In this document: one piece after another, positions 17,497 to 28,644 of the stretch
Layout of the letters: each line of letters begins with the position of its first letter
Numbering within the stretch: position 1 is the first letter of the stretch
Position numbers and translations under genes: made by a program
The notes under the pieces: model-generated
Databases searched by the model: none
What the model saw: the letters and a program-made list of their open reading frames with translations, nothing else
What the model was told of the DNA's origin: nothing
Assembly: GCF_022808695.1 (NCBI RefSeq)
Contig: NZ_JAKZKW010000013.1
Location: 1 to 64,000, forward strand
Direction: 5' to 3'
Source of the DNA: Fundidesulfovibrio soli
GTDB taxonomy: Bacteria > Desulfobacterota > Desulfovibrionia > Desulfovibrionales > Desulfovibrionaceae
Length of the DNA: 64,000 bases

Positions 17497-18549
17497 ATGA
17501 GTTTCATTATCCACGTTTTCAACGAATCCTGGGCCGTCCTGCTGGAATCGGCTCCCTTCATGCTCTTCGGCTTTTTCCTGGCCGGGCTGCTCAAAGCCCT
17601 CGTGCCCCCGTCCCTGATGACCAAGCACCTGGGCGGCACAGGCCCCTGGCCCGTGCTCAAGGCCGCGCTGGTTGGCGTGCCAATCCCCCTGTGCTCCTGC
17701 GGTGTGCTGCCCGCGGCCGCCGGGTTGCGCGACGCCGGGGCCAGCAAGGGCGCGGCCACGGCCTTCATGATCTCCACCCCCGAGACAGGCGTGGACTCCA
17801 TCGCCGTGAACTGGGCCCTGCTCGACCCGCTGATGACCGTCGTGCGCCCCGTTGCCGCCTTCGTCACCGGCGCCCTGGCCGGGGTTCTGGTGAACCGCTT
17901 CGCCCCGGATGAAACACCCGGCGGAGCAAGGCCCAAGCCGCTCATCCCCCTGGACGCCTTCGCCGCGCGCAAACCGCCGTTGCTCACCAGGCTGCGGGCC
18001 GGACTCGCCTACTCCTTCGGGGAGATGCTTGCCGGCATCGGCCGCTGGTTCCTGCTGGGGGTGCTGGTGGCGGGCCTCATCGGCGCGCTCCTGCCCGCCG
18101 ACGGCCTTGAGCGCGCCCTGGGCACCGGGCTGTGGCCCATGCTGGCCATGCTGGCCCTGGGCATTCCGCTCTATGTCTGCGCCACCGCCTCCACGCCCAT
18201 CGCCGCCGCCCTGGCCATGAAGGGGCTCTCCCCCGGCGCGGCCCTGGTCTTCCTGCTGGCCGGACCGGCCACCAACGCGGCCGGGATCACCGTGGTGGCC
18301 CGCATGCTGGGGCTGCGCGCCACGGGCATCTACCTGGCCTGCATCGCGGGCTGCTCGCTGCTGTTCGGCCTGGCCGTGGACGCCCTCTATCTGGGCCTCG
18401 GGCTGGGTGTCTCCGGCTGGGTTCACGCTTCCGTGGAGGAGGCCGCAGGCTGGTTCGCGTACGCCTGCGCCGCGCTGCTGCTGGGCCTGGTGGCCCGGCA
18501 GGAGATCAAAAAACTGCGGCCGGGAGGACGCGCCCCCCGGCCGTGCTGA
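17497..18549 (+). CDS. SO_0444-type permease (DUF318/YraQ-like metal efflux)
   Basis: A 350-residue inner-membrane protein with about ten hydrophobic helices in two repeated halves. The conserved PLCSCGVLPAA motif (near residue 65) and the matching CATASTPIAAALAMKG in the second half are hallmarks of the ArsP/YraQ/SO_0444 permeases, proposed to export copper, zinc or arsenicals. ATG is chosen over a TTG two codons upstream. No clear ribosome binding site precedes it, and a promoter-like pair abuts the start. It converges with the small unknown gene downstream. Confidence 0.85.
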   Translation: MSFIIHVFNESWAVLLESAPFMLFGFFLAGLLKALVPPSLMTKHLGGTGPWPVLKAALVGVPIPLCSCGVLPAAAGLRDAGASKGAATAFMISTPETGVDSIAVNWALLDPLMTVVRPVAAFVTGALAGVLVNRFAPDETPGGARPKPLIPLDAFAARKPPLLTRLRAGLAYSFGEMLAGIGRWFLLGVLVAGLIGALLPADGLERALGTGLWPMLAMLALGIPLYVCATASTPIAAALAMKGLSPGAALVFLLAGPATNAAGITVVARMLGLRATGIYLACIAGCSLLFGLAVDALYLGLGLGVSGWVHASVEEAAGWFAYACAALLLGLVARQEIKKLRPGGRAPRPC

Positions 18550-18568
18550 GAATACCCTGGAAGGTTCG

Positions 18569-18817
18569 TTATTCCTCGGTCTGCCCGATGGTGCGCACGC
18601 AGAGCAGCTTTTCCCAGTCATAGTAGGTGTTGATGGACTCGGCGCCGCTCTTCTCGGTCACGCGCAGGAAATCCTCGCCCAGGAAAAGCACGGCGCCTTC
18701 GTAGACCTTGCCTTCGTTGATCTGGATCTTCAGGCCCTTGCGCAGCTTGCGGGACAGGGTCCCGTGGACGGGCATGGAGGCATATTCGAAAACTTTTTCC
18801 CATGTTGACTTGTTCAT
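18569..18817 (-). CDS. Small unknown protein, 82 residues
   Basis: A short soluble protein without cysteine clusters or membrane helices, one cysteine, slightly basic middle (SRKLRKGLKIQINEG) and an acidic tail. I do not recognise a family. Coding status is supported by AAGGAG seven bases before ATG, sensible codon use and a compact beta-rich pattern (VYEGAVLFLGEDFLRVTE) like SH3/Lsm folds. It converges with the permease gene and is divergent from cyclophilin. Confidence 0.7.
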   Translation of the reverse strand: MNKSTWEKVFEYASMPVHGTLSRKLRKGLKIQINEGKVYEGAVLFLGEDFLRVTEKSGAESINTYYDWEKLLCVRTIGQTEE

Positions 18818-18999
18818 AAGAATTCTCCTTGAGGAATTGTTCTGGCTTTAGCCTAGCACGCGCCTGCCCAGGATGCACCTTAAATTTACATTTTTCGCAA
18901 TTCAGCCCAGGCTCGGACTCAAACCCGCCGGGGATGGACTCCGGGCCGGATGTGGGATAAATGCCCCGCACATCGAACGCGCCAGCAAGGAGAGCACAC

Positions 19000-19494
19000 A
19001 TGGTACTTATGGAAACCTCCATGGGCCTGATCACCATCGAACTTTTCCCCGACAAGGCCCCCCAGACCGTGGCCAATTTCCTCAAGTACGTTGATGAGGG
19101 CTTCTACGAGGGCACCATCTTCCACCGGGTCATCCCCAACTTCATGATCCAGGGCGGCGGACTCTCCGCCACCATGAAGGAGAAGCAGACCCACGCCCCC
19201 GTGATCAACGAGGCCGACAACGGGCTCTCCAACGTGAAGGGCACCCTGGCCATGGCCCGCACCATGGACCCCCACAGCGCCACCGCGCAGTTCTTCATCA
19301 ACGTCAACGACAACCTCTTCCTGGATCACAAGGGCAAGACCCCCGACGGATGGGGCTACTGCGTGTTCGGCAAGGTGGTCGACGGCATGGACGTGGTGGA
19401 GAAGATCAAGAAGGTCCGCACCCGCAGGGCCGGCTTCCACGACGACGTGCCAGTGGAGCCCGTGACCATCAACAGCGTGCTGCGCGAGGAATAG
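19000..19494 (+). CDS. ppiB: Cyclophilin-type peptidyl-prolyl cis-trans isomerase
   Basis: A 164-residue cytoplasmic cyclophilin. Catalytic and binding residues are visible in [14 protein letters not shown] (Arg and the hydrophobic pocket), [21 protein letters not shown] and [16 protein letters not shown]. The ATG with AAGGAG seven bases before it gives the standard length; there is no signal peptide. The CMD-family gene follows within six bases, so they are probably co-transcribed. Confidence 0.93.
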   Translation: MVLMETSMGLITIELFPDKAPQTVANFLKYVDEGFYEGTIFHRVIPNFMIQGGGLSATMKEKQTHAPVINEADNGLSNVKGTLAMARTMDPHSATAQFFINVNDNLFLDHKGKTPDGWGYCVFGKVVDGMDVVEKIKKVRTRRAGFHDDVPVEPVTINSVLREE

Positions 19495-19500
19495 CCCCGC

Positions 19501-19875
19501 GTGGATCAAGATCGCATCGGGCGGGGCCGGGAACTCCTGGCCCGCCTGAACCCCGACAACGACCGCCTGCTCCGGGGCCTTCTCGACGACCTGGCCCCGG
19601 AAATGGTCGAGATGATCCAGGGCTTCTTCGGCGACGTCTACGCCCGCCCGGGCCTGCCCCTGCGCGAGCGCATGATCGTCACGCTGGCGGCCCTGGCCGC
19701 GCTGGGCCACGCCCAGCCCCAGCTCCAGGCCCACGTGCGCAACGCCCTGAACGCGGGGCTCACGCCCGAGGAAATCACGGAGATTTTCGTGCAGATATCC
19801 GGCTACGCCGGGTTCCCTGCCTCGCTCAACGCCCTGGCCACGGCCAAGGGCGTTTTCCAGCAGAACAAACGCTAA
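19501..19875 (+). CDS. Carboxymuconolactone decarboxylase-family protein
   Basis: A 124-residue all-helical protein of the CMD family with the signature RERMIVTLAALAALGHAQPQLQAHVRNALNAGLTPEEI split over two helices. It has no cysteine, so it lacks the CxxC peroxidase site of the AhpD branch and is nearer the decarboxylase-like or orphan members; activity is unknown. GTG start six bases after the cyclophilin stop; then CobA-HemD after 19 bases. Confidence 0.85.
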   Translation: MDQDRIGRGRELLARLNPDNDRLLRGLLDDLAPEMVEMIQGFFGDVYARPGLPLRERMIVTLAALAALGHAQPQLQAHVRNALNAGLTPEEITEIFVQISGYAGFPASLNALATAKGVFQQNKR

Positions 19876-19894
19876 GCCCCAAGGCCACACCACC

Positions 19895-21412
19895 ATGCCC
19901 AACGTGTACCTCATCGGCGCAGGCCCCGGCGACCCCGGACTTCTGACCGTCAAGGCCAAGGCCATCCTCGAGACCTGCGACGTGCTGGTCTACGACTACC
20001 TGGCCAACAAGGCCTTCCTGGACTACTGCCGCCCCGGCGCCGAGATCATCTACGTGGGCAAGAAGGGCGGGGACCACACCCTGCCCCAGGGCGAGATCAA
20101 CAAGCTCCTGGTGGCCAAGGCCAAGGAGGGCAAGGTCGTGGCCCGGCTCAAGGGCGGCGACCCCTACGTGTTCGGGCGCGGCGCGGAAGAAGCCGAGGAG
20201 CTGCTTGAGGACGGCCTGACCTTCGAGGTCATCCCCGGCGTCACCAGCGCCGTGGCCGCCCCGGCCTACGCGGGCATCCCCATCACGCACCGCAAGTACG
20301 CCTCCTCCGTGAGCTTCATCACCGGCCACGAGGACCCCACCAAGGACGAATCCGCCCACAACTGGGACGCCCTGGCCAAGGCCGCGTCCACGCTGGTCTT
20401 CTTCATGGGCGTGAAGAACCTGGAGGACATCTCCCGCAGGCTGATCGAGGGCGGGCGCAGCCCCGAGACCCCGGCCGCCCTGGTTCGCTGGGGCACCACC
20501 TGCCGCCACCGCTCCATGGTCTCCACCCTGAAGGACATCCCCCGCGAGGCCCGCGAGAAGGGCTTCAAGGCCCCGTCTCTCTTGGTGGTGGGCGAGGTGG
20601 TGCAGCTGCACGACAAGCTCAACTGGTTCGAGCAGCGCCCCCTGCTGGGCAAGGGCGTGGTGGTCACCCGCTCGCGCGAGCAGGCCAGCGACCTGACCCG
20701 CGTGCTCAGCGACATGGGCGCCTGCACCTGGGAGTTCCCCACCATCGAGGTGGCCCCCCTGGCCGACACCACCCCGGTGCGCGAAGCCGTGGGCAACCTG
20801 GCCTGCTTCGACTGGCTGGTGTTCACCTCGGTGAACGGGGTCAAATATTTCTGGCACGAGATGCAAGCCATGGGTAAGGACGCCCGCGCCCTGGGCGGGC
20901 TCATGGTGGCGGCCATCGGCCCCGCCACGGCCCAGGCCCTGGCCGAGCGCGGCATCCGCGCCGACTTCGTGCCCGAGAAGTACGTGGCCGAGTCCGTGGT
21001 GGAGGGCCTCCTGGCCCTGCAGATCGGCGGCAAGCGCGTGCTCATCCCGCGCGCGCTCAAGGCCCGCGAAGTGCTGCCGGACGAGCTGTGCCGCGCCGGA
21101 GCCCAGGTGGAGGTGCTGCCGGTCTACGAGACCAAGCTGGCCAGCCACGATCCCGACGAGATCGTTGCCTCCATCGAGGAGGGCGAGATCCACTACCTGA
21201 CCTTCACCAGCTCCTCCACGGTGGAGAACTTCTTCCAGATGATCCCGGCGGACCGCCTGGCCCCGCTGCGCGAACGCATCAAGATCGCCTGCATCGGGCC
21301 CATCACGGCCGCCACCCTGGCCAAGTACGGCTTCACGCCGGACATCCAGCCCGAGAGCTACACCATCCCGGCCTTGGCCCAGGCCGTGGCTGAAAGCGCC
21401 AAGGAATCCTGA
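19895..21412 (+). CDS. cobA-hemD: Fused uroporphyrinogen-III C-methyltransferase / uroporphyrinogen-III synthase
   Basis: A 505-residue bifunctional tetrapyrrole enzyme. Residues 1 to about 245 are the SAM-dependent methyltransferase that makes precorrin-2 (VYLIGAGPGDPGLLT, VARLKGGDPYVFGRG, VIPGVTSAVAAPAYAGIPITHR). Residues about 250-505 are HemD (VVVTRSREQASDLTRVL, FTSVNGVKYF, LTFTSSSTVENFF), which closes hydroxymethylbilane to uroporphyrinogen III. The fusion feeds siroheme, cobalamin and the alternative heme route, as expected in sulfate reducers. GGCGCC-rich spacing of five bases to purN suggests one operon. Confidence 0.95.
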   Translation: MPNVYLIGAGPGDPGLLTVKAKAILETCDVLVYDYLANKAFLDYCRPGAEIIYVGKKGGDHTLPQGEINKLLVAKAKEGKVVARLKGGDPYVFGRGAEEAEELLEDGLTFEVIPGVTSAVAAPAYAGIPITHRKYASSVSFITGHEDPTKDESAHNWDALAKAASTLVFFMGVKNLEDISRRLIEGGRSPETPAALVRWGTTCRHRSMVSTLKDIPREAREKGFKAPSLLVVGEVVQLHDKLNWFEQRPLLGKGVVVTRSREQASDLTRVLSDMGACTWEFPTIEVAPLADTTPVREAVGNLACFDWLVFTSVNGVKYFWHEMQAMGKDARALGGLMVAAIGPATAQALAERGIRADFVPEKYVAESVVEGLLALQIGGKRVLIPRALKAREVLPDELCRAGAQVEVLPVYETKLASHDPDEIVASIEEGEIHYLTFTSSSTVENFFQMIPADRLAPLRERIKIACIGPITAATLAKYGFTPDIQPESYTIPALAQAVAESAKES

Positions 21413-21417
21413 GCGCC

Positions 21418-22089
21418 GTGACCCTTCCCATCGCCGTCCTGGTTTCCGGCTCCGGGTCGAACCTGCAGGCGCTCATCGAGCGCGTGCAGTCCGGAGCCCT
21501 GGACGCGCGCATCGCCCTGGTGCTCTCCAACCGGCAGGACTCCTACGCTTTGGAGCGCGCCCGCGCCCACGGCATCAAGGCCGTTGCCCTGCCGCACACG
21601 GCCTACCCCGACCGCCCGGCCTTCGACGCGGCCATGGTGGCCGCCATCCGCGAATCCGGGGCCGAGGCCGTGGTCATGGCCGGGTTCATGCGCCTGCTGA
21701 CCCCTGTGTTCCTGCAGGCCTTCCCCGGCCGGATCATCAACATCCACCCCGCCCTGCTGCCCAGCTTCGCCGGGGCCCACGGCCAGCGCGACGCCGCCGA
21801 CTACGGCGTGGCCATCTCCGGGGCCACAGTGCACTTCGTGGACGAGATCATGGACCACGGGCCAGTGGTCATCCAGGCCGCCGTGCCCGCCTACCCCGAC
21901 GACGACGCCGCCAGCCTGGGCGAGCGCATCCTGGCCTTCGAGCACCGCATCCTGCCCCAGGCCGTGCAGTGGCTTGCCACCGGCAGGCTCAGCATCGAAG
22001 GCCGCAAGGTGCGGCTGCGAGACGCGGGGCTGCCCAAGGCCGCCGTGGAAGGCGCGCTGGTCAACCCGCCGCTTGAGCAGGGGTTCTAG
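21418..22089 (+). CDS. purN: Phosphoribosylglycinamide formyltransferase
   Basis: A 223-residue GAR transformylase using 10-formyltetrahydrofolate in step three of purine synthesis. The phosphate loop GSGSNLQAL (residues 12-20), the catalytic triad region NIHPALLPSFAGAHGQ (Asn, His) and the Asp in HFVDEIMDHGPV are present. GTG start five bases after the cobA-hemD stop. Its stop overlaps a 10-base sequence (AGCAGTATTC) that recurs 766 bases on, at the other side of the AT-richer patch. Confidence 0.95.
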   Translation: MTLPIAVLVSGSGSNLQALIERVQSGALDARIALVLSNRQDSYALERARAHGIKAVALPHTAYPDRPAFDAAMVAAIRESGAEAVVMAGFMRLLTPVFLQAFPGRIINIHPALLPSFAGAHGQRDAADYGVAISGATVHFVDEIMDHGPVVIQAAVPAYPDDDAASLGERILAFEHRILPQAVQWLATGRLSIEGRKVRLRDAGLPKAAVEGALVNPPLEQGF

Positions 22090-22180
22090 CAGTATTCCGA
22101 GGGGTGCGGGGCGCGCCCGCGCTTCGATCCAGTCTTGTGGGCTTGCTGGGCTCGCCCGATGGGCTCTCGTCCGTTCTGAA

Positions 22181-22198
22181 GCAATTTCCGCCGCCCGG
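22181..22198. repeat. 18-bp repeat, copy A
   Basis: GCAATTTCCGCCGCCCGG is identical to 47291-47308. Here it immediately follows the stop codon of the minus-strand membrane protein gene. A related, degenerate form (TTCCGCCGCCCCCG) is at 32-45. Confidence 0.5.
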
Positions 22199-22663
22199 CT
22201 AGGGCGCGTCCAAGGCCTGATCGAAGGACACCGCGATGCGTTGCCCAGCCACCACAGGCCCGTTGTCCTCCAACTTGAGCGAGTGGCAGTCGAAGTAGCG
22301 GACGCTCACTTCGTTGTCGCTCAGCCAGACCACCGACACACCCCAGTCCCCTTTCGCATTGCGGCGAGCCCCGTAGAGCCATCCGGCCTTCTCAAGGAAG
22401 TATGTGTCGCCGCTTTCCCCGATGCTGACCAGATAATTGTGCGAGGTTGTGGCGCCGCAATTCCTGACCGTGACGGTGGCTTTGTATTTTCCCGAGGGGG
22501 AGAGCGTCGTGGAGAATGCGTCGTCAGAACACAGGTTGAAATAAAGATACCCCGCCCCGGACAGCAGGAAGACCAGAAGAAAGCCCACCATCCAGGCTAT
22601 GGCTCTGAGATCTTTTTTCGCCCTTTCGGTGAAACGCACAGCCCCTCTCATCTGTTCCAACAT
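22199..22663 (-). CDS. Small membrane-anchored protein, DUF5412-like
   Basis: A 154-residue protein with one membrane helix (about residues 18-40) and an extracytoplasmic domain. The stretch LSPSGKYKATVTVRNCGATTSHNYLVSI recalls DUF5412 proteins (SPDGKYKAV...CGATT), a family of unknown function. The start is uncertain: neither MLEQM nor the internal ATG four codons on has a strong ribosome binding site. Base composition is less GC-rich than the surroundings, as is its upstream region, hinting at recent acquisition. Confidence 0.6.
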   Translation of the reverse strand: MLEQMRGAVRFTERAKKDLRAIAWMVGFLLVFLLSGAGYLYFNLCSDDAFSTTLSPSGKYKATVTVRNCGATTSHNYLVSIGESGDTYFLEKAGWLYGARRNAKGDWGVSVVWLSDNEVSVRYFDCHSLKLEDNGPVVAGQRIAVSFDQALDAP

Positions 22664-22878
22664 GTTCGTTGGCAGACACTTACTCGCCCCGCCTGCAATG
22701 ACTGGCGTCCGTTGGTATGGAACATACACAGCCAGAGATCGGTATCCATCACACCCAATTATCGGCCACGTTTCTTCGAAGGCAGCCTCGCGCACCCGCT
22801 GTCTAGCGCGCCGACCCTTGACCACACAACGCAAAACACATAAATATTTGTGAAGCAGTATTCTGTGGAGCCGCTGGA
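22664..22878. other. AT-richer intergenic segment
   Basis: Holds the upstream region of the minus-strand membrane protein gene and then AT-rich sequence. A 10-base direct repeat of the purN-end sequence (AGCAGTATTC) is at 22854-22863. No promoter is clear. Confidence 0.4.
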
Positions 22879-22986
22879 ATGGACCTCTTCAAAAATGCCG
22901 GTGACTACACGCGGCGCGCGTTTGTGGAAGACACCCTTGTGAACTGGCTCGTCTACACAGCATTATATTATATTTGCTTCAGATAG
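22879..22986 (+). CDS. Candidate 35-residue membrane micro-protein
   Basis: ATG preceded by GGAG at eight bases. The peptide has a charged N-terminus (MDLFKNAGDYTRRAFVEDT) and a hydrophobic C-terminal half (LVNWLVYTALYYICF), so a single short membrane helix is possible. No family recognised. It is followed five bases later by a second micro-ORF of the same design. Length alone does not prove coding; the ribosome binding site and tandem arrangement are the support. Confidence 0.35.
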   Translation: MDLFKNAGDYTRRAFVEDTLVNWLVYTALYYICFR

Positions 22987-22991
22987 CCGTC

Positions 22992-23090
22992 ATGAACAAA
23001 TTGCTCTTGAAGATACTCTCCAATCTCATTGGGGTAGCCCTTGCTTTCGTGACTGTCTACTTCCTGAAGCTCACGGGATTGACTGGCTAG
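22992..23090 (+). CDS. Candidate 32-residue membrane micro-protein
   Basis: A lysine-flanked hydrophobic helix (MNKLLLKILSNLIGVALAF, then VTVYFLKLTGLTG) typical in look of small transmembrane proteins. It has no ribosome binding site of its own but starts five bases after the stop of the preceding micro-ORF, so translation could be coupled. Function unknown. Confidence 0.35.
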   Translation: MNKLLLKILSNLIGVALAFVTVYFLKLTGLTG

Positions 23091-23136
23091 CCCTGCCTGA
23101 ACAGCCAACACTGAAAACGGACTTCCACGCCAAGTT

Positions 23137-23562
23137 CTAGTCCTCCCCAACCTTCTGCGCCAGGCAGACCACGTACCCGTCCGGGTCGCGCACGTACCAC
23201 TCCCTCATGCCGTAGAAGCTGGTCTCCGGTTCCTTGATGGTGGGCACGATGGACTGGATGCGCCGGTGCAGGCCCTCCAGATCCTCCACGACCACGTAGA
23301 GCGTCAACGTGCCGCCCGTTGGCCTGCCCGTGAGCAGGGGCAGCTCGCGCTCCAGGCTGTCGCGGCGGTTGACCATCACCGCCGCCGGGCCGGAGACGAA
23401 CATGGCCCAGATCAGGTCCGCGCCGGGCATGCGCCCGTGGTACAGCTTGTGCTCCGCATCCACGCATTCGGCCACGCTGAAGCCCAGCAGCCCGACCCAG
23501 AAGTCGATGGAGCGGTTGACGTCCTCCACCATGAGGTTGGTGGTGATGGATTGAACCGCCAT
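23137..23562 (-). CDS. VOC-superfamily (glyoxalase/bleomycin-resistance) protein
   Basis: A 141-residue protein of two beta-alpha-beta-beta-beta modules. ITTNLMVEDVNRSIDFWVGLLGF opens the fold and FYGMREWYVRDPDGYVVCLAQK closes it, the latter carrying the usual metal-ligand region. GGAGGA lies seven bases before the ATG. Enzymatic identity is open: dioxygenases, glyoxalases and drug-binding proteins share this fold. It lies downstream of alaS but a strong terminator separates them. Confidence 0.85.
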   Translation of the reverse strand: MAVQSITTNLMVEDVNRSIDFWVGLLGFSVAECVDAEHKLYHGRMPGADLIWAMFVSGPAAVMVNRRDSLERELPLLTGRPTGGTLTLYVVVEDLEGLHRRIQSIVPTIKEPETSFYGMREWYVRDPDGYVVCLAQKVGED

Positions 23563-23586
23563 AAATCTATCCTCCGCTTAGAATTG

Positions 23587-23623
23587 AAAAAGGCCGGCAG
23601 CCGCTTGGATACGACTGCCGGCC
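23587..23623 (-). terminator. Intrinsic terminator of alaS
   Basis: Perfect 9-bp stem GGCCGGCAG (23592-23600) with CTGCCGGCC (23615-23623), followed in the minus sense by TTTTTC. It lies 28 bases after the alaS stop and isolates alaS from the VOC gene. Confidence 0.85.
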
Positions 23624-23650
23624 AGGATATCACTGAATCGCGGCTGACCG

Positions 23651-26296
<2,646 letters not shown>

Positions 26297-26353
26297 GAAA
26301 GGTCTCCTTGGGAAAGCGGCGATGCCCGCGGACCTCCCGGGCCCGCGTATTTA

Positions 26354-26922
26354 TCACCCCCCGGGCCGCATGCCCCGGGGGAAGGCGTTCATGTCCTCGA
26401 TCATGTCCCTGTTCAGGGGGCCCACGGCCATGGTCATCGCCACGTAGGACCGCGAACCCACGAAACACAGGGTGTATTCGATCACCATCTCCACGCCGTC
26501 CTTGCGCCCGAACAGGCGCACGTAGCGGCAGGGCAGCCCGCCCAGCTCCACCGCTCCGCTCTGGGAGACGCGCACGTCGAAGGTCAGGCGTTCGGCGTTG
26601 CGCACGGCCGCGGCCTCCATCCTGGCCGGGTCGAAGGGCGTCTGGTCCACCCAGACCGCGCCCAGCATCCTGCCGGAGCGGCCCGCGAACTGGAACTCAT
26701 AGGCCGGATTGGAGATGTCCTCCATCATTTCCCAGCGGGTGGGGTCGAAATAGAAGGCGTAGCCGTCCATGCCCCGCACGGAGGGCATCCCGGCCATGCC
26801 GGACGCCGGAGCGGGCGCATTGGCGGCGCGTCGCTTGTCCGCCGCGCAGCCGCAGAGCGCGGCCAGGGCCAGAAGCGCCCCCAGCACCGCCCCGAGGCGC
26901 GCCGTTGCTCCGGGCTGGAGCA

Positions 26923-26923
<1 letters not shown>
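26354..26923 (-). CDS. Predicted lipoprotein of unknown function
   Basis: A 189-residue protein with a lipoprotein-type signal (LGALLALAALCGC, lipid-modified Cys probably residue 26; the -2 position is Cys, which is unusual). The mature part shows MDGYAFYFDPTRWEMMEDISNP, RLTFDVRVSQSGAVELGGLPCRYV and VIEYTLCFVGSRSYVAMTMAVG, a beta-rich fold as in PsbP/DUF1795-like domains, but I cannot name the family. Its ATG overlaps the recA stop as TGATG, so the two are translationally linked. Confidence 0.7.
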
Positions 26924-27972
<1,049 letters not shown>

Positions 27973-28054
27973 GTGGGTGCGTCCTTGTTCGAAAGTGGGA
28001 AATGCCATGAGGCCATAGCAAATGCCCCGCCCCGGGGCAACGTCCATTTTTGCA

Positions 28055-28091
28055 GGACAAGCGGGCCGTTTTTGCGCCGCCGAGCTTGTCC
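28055..28091. promoter_or_regulatory. Inverted repeat between recA and mscL
   Basis: GGACAAGC (28055-28062) and GCTTGTCC (28084-28091) form a perfect 8-bp inverted repeat in the divergent recA/mscL gap. Two TTTTTGC words (28047 and 28069) lie in the same area. On the minus strand TTGCCC, 17 bases, TATGGC is a weak candidate recA promoter. No known LexA consensus is evident. Confidence 0.3.
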
Positions 28092-28139
28092 CGCCGCCAG
28101 GGAAGGGATACATTACGGCAAACCCCGTGAGGAGGCCAT

Positions 28140-28550
28140 ATGAGCTTCTTGAAAGAGTTCAAGGAATTCGCCATGCGCGGCAACGTCATGGACCTGGCCG
28201 TGGGCGTTATCATCGGTGCGGCCTTCGGCAAGATCGTGTCTTCCCTGGTGGCGGACGTCATCATGCCCCCCTTGGGAATGCTCCTGGGCGGCGTGGACTT
28301 CACCAGCCTCAAGCTCACCCTGGCCCCGCCCATCGACGGGATGAAGGGCGCCACCCTGAACTACGGGAACTTCATCCAGGCCATGGTGGACTTCATCATC
28401 GTGGCCTTCGCCATCTTCATGATGGTCAAGGGGCTGAACACCCTCAAGCGCAGAATGGAGCCCCCCGCGCAGGACGCCCCGCCGCCCGTCCCGGCGGACG
28501 TGGCCCTGCTCACGGAGATCCGCGACCTGCTCAGGGCCCGGCAGGCCTAG
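28140..28550 (+). CDS. mscL: Large-conductance mechanosensitive channel
   Basis: A 136-residue homopentameric inner-membrane channel that opens under extreme turgor. The amphipathic N-terminus [13 protein letters not shown], pore helix [39 protein letters not shown] and the second helix [20 protein letters not shown] are conserved; a cytoplasmic bundle ends with [15 protein letters not shown] stands four bases before ATG. Divergent from recA. Confidence 0.96.
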   Translation: MSFLKEFKEFAMRGNVMDLAVGVIIGAAFGKIVSSLVADVIMPPLGMLLGGVDFTSLKLTLAPPIDGMKGATLNYGNFIQAMVDFIIVAFAIFMMVKGLNTLKRRMEPPAQDAPPPVPADVALLTEIRDLLRARQA

Positions 28551-28644
28551 TATCGCCTTTTGCCTCGGTCGCTGATAGGCATGCGCCGGGCGGCGCTCCT
28601 CCGGGAGCGCCCGCATACGCATGAAGGAGACCTTTTTCCCCGCC

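Noticed and set aside
22855-22880. Second possible ribosome binding site or promoter for the micro-ORFs
   Set aside because: AT-rich words are present but no -10/-35 pair with sound spacing was found.
28621-28644. Earlier ATG for the thiouridylase-like gene
   Set aside because: It lies only a few bases after a hairpin and lacks a good ribosome binding site; the internal ATG puts the PP-loop at the usual place. Not fully excluded.
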